Assembly (NCBI GenBank): GCA_020849615.1
Contig: JADLFW010000034.1
Coordinates: forward strand, 1 to 32,450
Length of the DNA stretch: 32,450 nucleotides
Direction of reading: 5' to 3'
Source of the DNA: Phycisphaerales bacterium
Lineage (GTDB): Bacteria > Planctomycetota > Phycisphaerae > Phycisphaerales > UBA1924
The notes beneath the pieces are model-generated. The model made no database searches and was not told the DNA's origin. It was given only the letters and a program-made list of their open reading frames with translations. Position 1 is the first letter of the stretch, and each line of letters begins with the position of its first letter. Below, one piece after another: positions 24,248 through 30,528 of the stretch. Position numbers and translations under genes: made by a program.

Positions 24248-24853
24248 ATGGAGCGTCGGACGGTCACGAACCTGGTGGCAAAGAACGCTCGCAGTCGGCG
24301 TCTGTCCGTCCACTTCAGCTCCGGGTCGGACGATTGGTCTACTCCGCGGGACCTCTTCAACCTCCTCGACGCCGAGTTCAAGTTCGACCTGGATGTAGCG
24401 GCCAGCAAGAAGAACGCAAAATGCCCCCGCTTCTTCACGCAGAAGCAGGATGGGCTGGTCCAGGAGTGGGCGGGCGTCTGCTGGATGAACCCTCCGTACG
24501 GCCGGGCGATCGGGGAATGGGTGAGGAAGGCGTCCGAGAGCGCCAGGGCGGGGGCGACGGTCGTGTGCCTGCTCCCGGCGCGTACGGACACACGGTGGTG
24601 GCACATGTACGTCACGCGGGCATCGGACGTCCGTTTCGTCCGGGGACGGCTGAAGTTCGGCGCTTCGACCGCCGGCGCCCCTTTCCCGTCGGCCATCGTG
24701 ATCTTCCGCCCGGGCTCGCCGCGGCCGGAGCTGTGGACGAGAGGCGTCTTCATTGACAACCACGAGCCGCGAGCCGGCCCTCACCACTCCACCAAGCCTT
24801 CCGGCCCGGCCAGGAACGGGCCAGGAACGTCCGCAGCGTTTCAAGACCCCTGA
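24248..24853 (+). CDS. Dam-type phage-like DNA N6-adenine methyltransferase
   Basis: A 201-aa protein of the phage N-6-adenine-methyltransferase family: DDWSTPRDLFNLLDAEFKFD, LDVAASKKNAKCPRFFT, CWMNPPYG (residues 78-85), ATVVCLLPARTDTRWWH, VRFVRGRLKFG. Length is as usual for the family. ATG 24248 is preferred; ATG 24203 adds 15 unconserved residues. The C-terminal 40 residues are low-complexity. It begins the long rightward operon and ends 15 bp before the ubiquitin-like gene. It may protect host DNA from the nuclease at 29517, or be an independent element gene. Confidence 0.8.
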   Translation: MERRTVTNLVAKNARSRRLSVHFSSGSDDWSTPRDLFNLLDAEFKFDLDVAASKKNAKCPRFFTQKQDGLVQEWAGVCWMNPPYGRAIGEWVRKASESARAGATVVCLLPARTDTRWWHMYVTRASDVRFVRGRLKFGASTAGAPFPSAIVIFRPGSPRPELWTRGVFIDNHEPRAGPHHSTKPSGPARNGPGTSAAFQDP

Positions 24854-24868
24854 ACAAGGAGTTCGCTT

Positions 24869-25543
24869 ATGGAAAAGCACCTGGCGGTGATCAGCGGAGA
24901 TCAGATCCATGACGTACGAATCCTGCCCGGCACGACGGCCGAAGATGTCCGGCGCCAGCTCAGCCTGCCGGCGGAGTTCCTTCTCAGCAGGCGGGACGGC
25001 CTGCCGTTCGGCCCCACCGAGCCGATCTACGGCGTCGTTCAAGACGGCGAGAAGCTGTTCGCCAGCGCCCCCGCCGTGGTCGGCGACACCACCGGCCCCG
25101 TGGCCGGCCCAGCCGCCATCCTCCGGATGATGTTGGGATTCCCGATCCGGCCGGTCGAGACCGGTTCATCCCCCGGTCTTGTTCGCGCCCGTCCTGCGCG
25201 GCGACCTTCCGGGCTTCCCGAGACTTCCGAGAGTTCCCGCATCATCCGGCGTCACTCTCAGCCGCTCTGGGAAGAACGCGGCTGGCGACAGGAAGGGCAA
25301 CGGTTGGCCGGGTGGTACCGCACCCGCTACGGCTCGTACGCGGGCGATATCAACGACGCCTTCGGGCGCGAGCCTGAGTACTACATCATCAAGCCTCCCA
25401 AGGCCCTCCTGAACGGTCCGCACGGGGCGTGCTTCTGGCAGAAGGGCCGGCACCGCTACTTCGTGCATTGGAGCCAGCGGCCCGATTCGGTGAACACGGG
25501 GATCCTGCGCATCGAGCACGCCCTTCAGGAGGCCATGGGATGA
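24869..25543 (+). CDS. ubiquitin-like domain fused to an E2-like domain
   Basis: A 224-aa protein. Residues 1-73 look like a beta-grasp ubiquitin-like domain (ILPGTTAEDVRRQLSLPAEF, then YGVVQDGEKLFASAPAVVG). The layout recalls DUF2604-type Ubls seen in bacterial Ub-like operons. A Pro/Arg-rich linker spans about 75-125. Residues 126-224 look E2-like: YYIIKPPKALLNGPHGACFW with His185 and Cys188 in place of HPN...C, then FVHWSQRPDSVNTGILRIEH. Cys188 is the candidate thioester residue. There is no internal Gly-Gly; the protein ends in Gly. Its stop overlaps the JAB start (ATGA). The Ubl/E2 reading is supported mainly by the E1 and JAB neighbours. Confidence 0.7.
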   Translation: MEKHLAVISGDQIHDVRILPGTTAEDVRRQLSLPAEFLLSRRDGLPFGPTEPIYGVVQDGEKLFASAPAVVGDTTGPVAGPAAILRMMLGFPIRPVETGSSPGLVRARPARRPSGLPETSESSRIIRRHSQPLWEERGWRQEGQRLAGWYRTRYGSYAGDINDAFGREPEYYIIKPPKALLNGPHGACFWQKGRHRYFVHWSQRPDSVNTGILRIEHALQEAMG

Positions 25544-26319
25544 CTCCGTTCCAGTACTTCAGGAGGGCGCGGCGCGTGCCGGTTCCGTCGGCCGACGACC
25601 TGGACCGGGCCCGCCGGGTCCTGCGGCGGCGCGACGCCCTGCTCGCGCGTGTCCGTCGCGAACGGGTCCAGCTCACCCGGCGTCTGCTCGCGGCGGTCGC
25701 GACCGGTCGTGGTGGGCTCACCGTCGAGCTGGCTCGACGTCTGTCTGCCCTGAGCATCCGGGAGCGGTTGCTGGCCGGGCTCGACCCAGCGGATCGGGGG
25801 ACACCCGTCCCCCGCCTCGTGCTGTCCTCCTGGATGCTCCGCGACTCGTTCCGGATCTGTACCCGGACCGCGGACGAGGGACTGCACTTCATCGTCGGCA
25901 TCGAGCATGACGGGCTGGCGATCGGGACCGGGATCGCGCTTTTCCCGTGCGCCGAGCGGTCGCCGGTGCGGGCCGCCGGCGAGCCCCGGGCCACGCACGG
26001 CGTGAGTATCGAGGCCGCCGAGACGTCCCACCGGGTGCTCGCCCTGCTGCATTCGCACCCCGGCACGGGACCGCACGCCAACCACCCCTCTTCCACCGAC
26101 CTCCACACACACCGGCTCTGGGAGACCACTTCGAATCTCATCGGCGGTATCTGGGCCCGGGACGGCTACCTCCGCTGGTTCAGCGCCGACAAGCCGTTCG
26201 CCGTCGAGATCGTCGGCGGCCACATGGAGCGCATCGATGACCGACTTTGGAAGCTCCGCGACGAGTTCCTTCGCCCGCCGGCTCGCGCTGCTCGTGCGAA
26301 GGCGGTCGTGGAGGTGTAG
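25540..26319 (+). CDS. JAB/MPN metallopeptidase (candidate deubiquitinase-like)
   Basis: A 259-aa protein. Residues 1-90 are a charged helical region (DDLDRARRVLRRRDALLARV). Residues 91-250 form a JAB domain with Glu114 in EGLHFIVGIE and the JAMM motif HSHPGTGPHANHPSSTD, giving zinc ligands His171, His173 and Asp187, with Ser185 for substrate. In bacterial Ub-like operons JAB enzymes process or remove the Ubl. It is coupled to the Ubl-E2 gene by a 4-bp overlap, and the E1 frame begins within or just after it. Confidence 0.85.
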   Translation: MTPFQYFRRARRVPVPSADDLDRARRVLRRRDALLARVRRERVQLTRRLLAAVATGRGGLTVELARRLSALSIRERLLAGLDPADRGTPVPRLVLSSWMLRDSFRICTRTADEGLHFIVGIEHDGLAIGTGIALFPCAERSPVRAAGEPRATHGVSIEAAETSHRVLALLHSHPGTGPHANHPSSTDLHTHRLWETTSNLIGGIWARDGYLRWFSADKPFAVEIVGGHMERIDDRLWKLRDEFLRPPARAARAKAVVEV

Positions 26320-27112
26320 GCGGATCAAGTCCCTGGTGCGGGTCTCGGCCCGCCAGGAGCGGATCGCCGGATGGGACCAGCCCCGCTTGGAGCGCGTGCG
26401 CATCGTGCTGGCCGGCGCCGGAGCCATCGGCGGGGAGATCGCCGAGGGGCTGGTCCGCAAGGGAGCGGGCGAGCTGCACATCTGCGACGAGGACATCTAC
26501 ACGCCCAGCAATCTGAACCGCCAGAAGGCCCTTCCCAGGAGCCTCTACCGCAACAAGGCGGTCGAGCTCTGCCGCATCATGAGCCGCCAGGGCGCTCTGG
26601 GCACGCGGCTGGTGGCGCACCCCTGCTGGCTGCAGGACCTCGACCTCGGCGCTGTCAAGCCCGACGTGTTGATCTGCGCCGTCGACAACCAGATCCCGGC
26701 GACGAGGGCCATGGCGAGCCGCTGGGGCCTTCACCACGGGGTGCCGGTTGTCATCACCGGGGTCACGCCCGACGCCGACGGCGGGTACGTCTTCGTGCAG
26801 CAAACGAGCGGCACTGATGCTGAGAGAAGGGAGCTCTCCTTCCGGGGGCGGGGGTGTTGGGGGTGCGCCCTCAAGCCCGAGGAGCTGCCCGCCTCGACGT
26901 TCGCGGTCTGCCCCGAGTCTCCTGCGAGCATCGACATCATCAAGACCCTGTCCGGCTTGGCCCTGTACGCCGTCGACACCGTCGTGATGCGGCGTCCCCG
27001 GGACTGGAACTACCGGGTCGTCTCGCTCCACCGCGGGGAGTACGGCGGCGGCACGCTCGTGGCCCCGCGCCCGAGCTGCACGCTGTGCCGCGGGCGGGGA
27101 GGTGCATCGTGA
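26237..27112 (+). CDS. E1-like ThiF/UBA adenylyltransferase
   Basis: A 291-aa protein from ATG 26237, or 258 aa from GTG 26336. The first start has GGAG 7 nt upstream but overlaps JAB by 83 bp, so it is uncertain. Motifs: VRIVLAGAGAIGGEIAEGLV (nucleotide loop), CDEDIYTPSNLNRQKALP (catalytic Asp, Asn, Arg), Lys107, and LICAVDNQ (Asp150). Zinc knuckles are CWGC (207/210) and CTLC (281/284). FAVCPESPAS supplies Cys225, a candidate thioester cysteine. It activates the Ubl C-terminus with ATP and passes it to the E2 domain. This anchors the whole operon as Ub-like. Confidence 0.85.
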   Translation: MTDFGSSATSSFARRLALLVRRRSWRCRRIKSLVRVSARQERIAGWDQPRLERVRIVLAGAGAIGGEIAEGLVRKGAGELHICDEDIYTPSNLNRQKALPRSLYRNKAVELCRIMSRQGALGTRLVAHPCWLQDLDLGAVKPDVLICAVDNQIPATRAMASRWGLHHGVPVVITGVTPDADGGYVFVQQTSGTDAERRELSFRGRGCWGCALKPEELPASTFAVCPESPASIDIIKTLSGLALYAVDTVVMRRPRDWNYRVVSLHRGEYGGGTLVAPRPSCTLCRGRGGAS

Positions 27113-27288
27113 ACGTCTGGGGCCGCACGTTCCTCGAACGCTGCCGGGATGTGCTGCGGTTCCTGCTGTGGACCTGTCTTGTGCTCCAAGGGTTCATGCT
27201 CGGCGTGTTCAGCGTGCTCGTGACCTACGAGCTGCTCACCCACCTGTGGTCGTACCTGAAGCGGCACGTGTTCAGCCAGGAGTGGTAG
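27109..27288 (+). CDS. small membrane protein
   Basis: A 59-aa protein starting at GTG 27109, which overlaps the E1 stop (GTGA) behind GGGAGGT. Sequence runs VNVWGRTFLERCRDVLRF, then a hydrophobic stretch LLWTCLVLQGFMLGVFSVLV, then YELLTHLWSYLKRH. It probably has one transmembrane helix with amphipathic flanks. No family recognised. The strong ribosome-binding site and coupling show it is a real gene; it may anchor the Ub-like machinery or the HerA complex to the membrane. Confidence 0.7.
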   Translation: MNVWGRTFLERCRDVLRFLLWTCLVLQGFMLGVFSVLVTYELLTHLWSYLKRHVFSQEW

Positions 27289-27298
27289 GGAGGCATGT

Positions 27299-27712
27299 AT
27301 GAGACCGATCCGATCGATCCGGCGTCGCGAGTTCGTAAGGAATCCCTGGGGCGACGGCTCGGCCGTCACCCAGCAGCGGACCGAGATGCACGCCCTCACG
27401 GACGGGGGCTGCATCCGGTCCGTTCTCGACATGCACCGGACCCCCTGCGGCTGCGGATGCCTAAGCCCCGCGGCGGGGGTTTGCTCCGTCTGCGGGTCCA
27501 CGGCCTGCGCGGGGTGCTTCTCGCGCTGCGCCGCACCGGCGTGCCAAAGGCCCCTGTGCCCCCGCCACGGCATCGTGGTGGCCTGCGCGGGCCACCGGGT
27601 CGTCCTGTGCGAGCCGTGCCACGCGGCCATGACCCGGCGGAGTATCGCCCGCTCTCTGGCCCGGTTCGCGCTCTCCCCCTTTGTGGAGTTCAACGGCCGT
27701 GAATCGTGCTGA
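27299..27712 (+). CDS. RING-like cysteine-rich protein, candidate E3
   Basis: A 137-aa protein. Between residues 38 and 108 there are 15 Cys plus His90, 99 and 108, in the order CGCGC, CSVCG, CAGCFSRC, CQRPLCPRHG, CAGH, CEPCH. This can ligate two or more zincs in a cross-brace, as in RING and related treble-clef domains. Literature on prokaryotic Ub-like operons describes RING E3s beside E1, E2 and JAB genes, so an E3 or adaptor role is reasonable. The tail ARFALSPFVEF may be amphipathic. It starts after GGGAGGCATGT, and its end overlaps the ATPase start by 14 bp. The RING fold itself is unproven. Confidence 0.6.
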   Translation: MRPIRSIRRREFVRNPWGDGSAVTQQRTEMHALTDGGCIRSVLDMHRTPCGCGCLSPAAGVCSVCGSTACAGCFSRCAAPACQRPLCPRHGIVVACAGHRVVLCEPCHAAMTRRSIARSLARFALSPFVEFNGRESC

Positions 27713-29081
27713 GCTGCCCAGGCTCGTCAGGGACCTCATCTACGCCCGCCAGCACGGGCTGCTCGACGACGATGTGGGCCGCGCCGCCGCCCGCGCCGTG
27801 CTCGCCGGGGTGGGAGACTCCTTCGTCGAACGCCTAATCGGCGACCGCGTGTTCTGGGGCAAGGTCAGGGGGGCGATGTCGGGCGGCTTCGATCTCCCGC
27901 GGCTGGGGAACGGGGAGGTCCTCCTGGGCCGCGACCTGCGCGGGCGTCCGGTCCGTGTGCCGCTGCGGTCGCTCGGCGCCCATCGCCTGACCGTGGGGGG
28001 CTCTGGCTCGGGGAAGACAACGCTGGCGCTGGTGATCGCCCTGCAGGTCGCTCTCCTCGTCGAGGGGTTCTGGTGGTTCGACCTGCGCAAGCGCGAGGGG
28101 GCCAGGCTTCGGCCAGCGCTAGCTCGGGCCGGCGTCGAGCTGGCGGTTCTCCCCGCCCGGCTCATGCGGATCAACCCCCTCCAGGTGCCGATCCACGTCG
28201 CGCCCGTCGAGTGGGCCTCGCGCGTGGCGGACCTACTGGTTCAGGTTCTGGAGCTTCCACCGCGGGCCTCCAAGCTGCTGCACGTCGTCGTCCTGGAGCT
28301 CTACGAGCAGTTCGGCGTCGCATCGGGCGCCGAGCGGTACCCGACGCTGTTCGACCTCCGCGAGGCCGTAGCGTCCAAGGCGGGGGCGAATCCTCAGGCT
28401 CGCGAGGCCTTCCTCGACAGCATCGACCCCGTGCTGCTCTCGCTGGGCCCGTCGGTCCTGGGGTACCGCTACGGCTGGACCACCCGCGACTTGGCCGGCC
28501 ACCGCATCGTCTTCGAGTTCGGAGGGCTGGCCGATGCCGACCAGAACTTGCTGCTGAACACGCTTCTTTGGTCGGAGTTCACCTCGCGGATCGCCCGGGG
28601 CGCGTCGAACGTGCCGATGGACCTGTACGTCGCCCTCGACGAGGGCGCCCGGCTCGCTCGGCCCGGCGCTTCGAGCGGCATCATCGCGGAGATGCTCGGG
28701 CTGGTCCGCGGGGCCGGGATCGGGCTGGACCTGTCGGTCCAGGCGGGCGACCTGGCCCGCTCGGTGCTGTCGAACACGGCGGTCAAGTGCCTGGGGCGCT
28801 GCGGCTCGGCCGCGGACTACGACCTCATCGGCGCGGCCATGGGGCTGACCTACGAGCAGAAGCAATGGGCCAAGCACCACCTCGAGCCGGGGGTGTTCAT
28901 CGGCCTGCTGGGCGAGGGCGGCTTCGAGGACAACGTCCGGGGCCGGGCTTGGGGACAGGGATGGAGGCAGGGGCGGCACCCGTTCGTCTTCAGCGTGCCG
29001 CGGATCGGGGCCGCTCCCGAGCCGGCGCCGACGGAGCGCACCCCGCCCGTTCTGGCCCCATTGCCCGCGCTGCGCGGTTGA
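27699..29081 (+). CDS. HerA/TraC-like ATPase of the Ub-like operon
   Basis: A 460-aa protein from GTG 27699 (TTG 27681 possible). Walker A is LTVGGSGSGKTTLALVI (Lys106), then WWFDLRKREGARL, RINPLQVPIHVAP, Walker B DLYVALDEGARLA, and SVQAGDLARSVLSNTAVKCL with a likely Arg-containing sensor. This is the HerA/FtsK-VirB4 superfamily, hexameric DNA or protein translocases. It parallels the ATPase part of the 12182 gene, with the winged helix and nuclease encoded separately downstream. It overlaps the RING-like gene and is followed 19 bp later by the winged-helix gene. Confidence 0.8.
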   Translation: MNRAELPRLVRDLIYARQHGLLDDDVGRAAARAVLAGVGDSFVERLIGDRVFWGKVRGAMSGGFDLPRLGNGEVLLGRDLRGRPVRVPLRSLGAHRLTVGGSGSGKTTLALVIALQVALLVEGFWWFDLRKREGARLRPALARAGVELAVLPARLMRINPLQVPIHVAPVEWASRVADLLVQVLELPPRASKLLHVVVLELYEQFGVASGAERYPTLFDLREAVASKAGANPQAREAFLDSIDPVLLSLGPSVLGYRYGWTTRDLAGHRIVFEFGGLADADQNLLLNTLLWSEFTSRIARGASNVPMDLYVALDEGARLARPGASSGIIAEMLGLVRGAGIGLDLSVQAGDLARSVLSNTAVKCLGRCGSAADYDLIGAAMGLTYEQKQWAKHHLEPGVFIGLLGEGGFEDNVRGRAWGQGWRQGRHPFVFSVPRIGAAPEPAPTERTPPVLAPLPALRG

Positions 29082-29100
29082 GAACGGAGTTCGGGACGCG

Positions 29101-29520
29101 ATGACAGACGTAATAAACAGAACGACCGATGGGGACGGGCTGGGCGTGCTGCTGGCGCTGCCCGCCGTGCCCGCGCCCGAGTTCGCGGGCTGGCGCCCGG
29201 GAGCGGCGGCGCGTCCGCGAGGGACTTCTCGCGAGGCTGCTACGAGAGCAGGCCAGTCGGTAGATGCACTCGGCGAGGCCGAGCTCCGTTATCTCCGCGC
29301 GGTCATCGACCGCCCCGGCCGCCCGTCGAGCGTGTACCCCAAGCTGGCCGGGATCAGCCCGCGCCGCGCGCTAGAGATCCGTGATCGGCTCGTCGAACTC
29401 GGCTATCTGCGCCCTCACCGGGTCTCCACGTCGGGTCGGGGGCGGGCCTCCATCGTTCTGGAACCCCTGGAGCCCGCGCACCGGGCTGTCGGGGCGAGTA
29501 CCCAACGGGAGGCGCGATGA
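29101..29520 (+). CDS. winged-helix protein of the HerA module
   Basis: A 139-aa protein. The N-terminal 55 residues are low-complexity, and a winged helix follows: ALGEAELRYLRAVIDRPGRP, SVYPKLAGISPRRALEIRDR, LVELGYLRPHRVSTSGRGRA, SIVLEPLEPA. It corresponds to the middle domain of the fused HerA protein at 12182. The stop overlaps the nuclease start (ATGA). It is probably a DNA-binding subunit guiding the ATPase or nuclease. Confidence 0.7.
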   Translation: MTDVINRTTDGDGLGVLLALPAVPAPEFAGWRPGAAARPRGTSREAATRAGQSVDALGEAELRYLRAVIDRPGRPSSVYPKLAGISPRRALEIRDRLVELGYLRPHRVSTSGRGRASIVLEPLEPAHRAVGASTQREAR

Positions 29521-29975
29521 TGCCACGCGGCGGCTACGTGCACAACCGCGTGCTGGTCGACCCAATCGAGCGCCGGGCGGCAGAACTGGGCCTGGCGACG
29601 GCCCGGGAGGTGTTCGTCGTCATTGGCCGGAGGGCGGGGCACGCCGGGCCCGCGACCGGGTACGCGGACCTGGTCATCAACGGCCCTGGTTGGCGCCTCG
29701 TCGTCGAGGCCGAGCTCACGACAAGGCGGGTGCACCTCGACCTAGCCAAGGCCGCGGCCTTGCAGGCCACAGAGCTGTGGATTGTTGCGCCCACGAGCGG
29801 GGGGGCCGTGCGTGTTCGCTCGTCCCTTCGCCGTTTGGGTGTACGGCCGGACGCCGGGGCATGCGTTCTCCTGCTTTCCCAGGCGCTGCAGCGGCTTGCG
29901 CGAAGAGCGGAGTTGTTTTCCCCGCCGAATGACCATCAGGAAAAGAAAACAAACGCCCCGGAGGTCCAGCCGTGA
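29517..29975 (+). CDS. PD-(D/E)XK-like nuclease subunit
   Basis: A 152-aa protein. The nuclease-like core is TGYADLVINGPGWRLVVEAE, with Asp51, Glu64 and Glu66 as candidate metal ligands, then LAKAAALQATELWIVAPTSG as the following helix-strand. The fused protein at 12182 ends in an equivalent FADVV...IAVEVET module, which supports the call. An upstream conserved-looking start HNRVLVDPIERRAAELGL would form helix A. Coupled to both neighbours by 4-bp overlaps. Likely DNA cleavage during defence; activity not shown. Confidence 0.65.
   Translation: MMPRGGYVHNRVLVDPIERRAAELGLATAREVFVVIGRRAGHAGPATGYADLVINGPGWRLVVEAELTTRRVHLDLAKAAALQATELWIVAPTSGGAVRVRSSLRRLGVRPDAGACVLLLSQALQRLARRAELFSPPNDHQEKKTNAPEVQP
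29767..29780. repeat. palindrome CCACA-GAGC-TGTGG, copy 5
   Basis: Perfect palindrome lying inside the nuclease coding sequence (codons for ATELW). Being within a gene, this copy may be chance. Confidence 0.35.
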
Positions 29976-30211
29976 GGGTCAAGTGGCGCAACGTCCTCGT
30001 GCTGGTGACCGCGGTCGCCATGGCGACGCTGGCTTGGACGCTGTGGCCTCGGCTGTCCCGGAGTGCGGATAGCGACCGTTCCTTCCGCTGGCCCGAGCCG
30101 GGATGGAATACGGGAGGTGACATCTCGGACCTGGTCGCCCTGGGGATTGCGGTGCTCATCGCCGTGGTTCTCATCCGGGCGTGGAACGTGTCGCGGAGGC
30201 CCGGGCCGTGA
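29972..30211 (+). CDS. small two-helix membrane protein
   Basis: A 79-aa protein from GTG 29972, overlapping the nuclease stop (GTGA) behind GGAGG. Two hydrophobic helices are visible: VLVLVTAVAMATLAWTLWP and LVALGIAVLIAVVLIRAW, separated by a charged, Trp/Pro-containing loop (SFRWPEPGWNTGGD). It is the second small membrane protein of this operon. No family recognised. It could tether the motor-nuclease complex. Confidence 0.7.
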   Translation: MRVKWRNVLVLVTAVAMATLAWTLWPRLSRSADSDRSFRWPEPGWNTGGDISDLVALGIAVLIAVVLIRAWNVSRRPGP

Positions 30212-30528
30212 GACCCCCGGACGTTCCACCAGCACCACTTCCAGCGTTGGCACGCTCACCGGCCGAATCCGTCGCCGGGCTCAGCATGTCGGTGGCGCCC
30301 GGCCAGCCGAGTCCAGAGTCCACAGACCGCTGGTCCCGCCGCGCCGAGCGCATTGCGTCATGGCTCTTGACTGAATGGGAACGGGATCGGGCCACGGCGG
30401 ACGCGCACAAGGGCAAGTCCGAGATTGGCGACCTCTGCTCGCCGGGAGCCCTTGACCTTCCCGGGCATCGAGCCCTTCCTCCTTCCAAGGAGCCACCGGA
30501 CGCGCCCCGGACCGTCTCGTCCCCATGA
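30208..30528 (+). CDS. hypothetical 106-aa protein, coupled to the recombinase
   Basis: Starts at GTG 30208 in a GTGA overlap with the preceding stop, with GGAGG 9 nt upstream. The N-terminus is Pro-rich (VRPPDVPPAPLPALARSP). A short helix TDRWSRRAERIASWLLTEWE follows, and the tail is disordered-looking. No known domain. Its stop overlaps the recombinase start (ATGA), so it may mainly serve to couple translation. Confidence 0.5.
   Translation: MRPPDVPPAPLPALARSPAESVAGLSMSVAPGQPSPESTDRWSRRAERIASWLLTEWERDRATADAHKGKSEIGDLCSPGALDLPGHRALPPSKEPPDAPRTVSSP

Noticed and set aside
27295..27702. Alternative frame starting MYETDPID over the RING-like gene
   Set aside because: Arg/Pro/Leu-rich shadow frame; the overlapping frame has ordered CxxC pairs and better ribosome-binding-site spacing.
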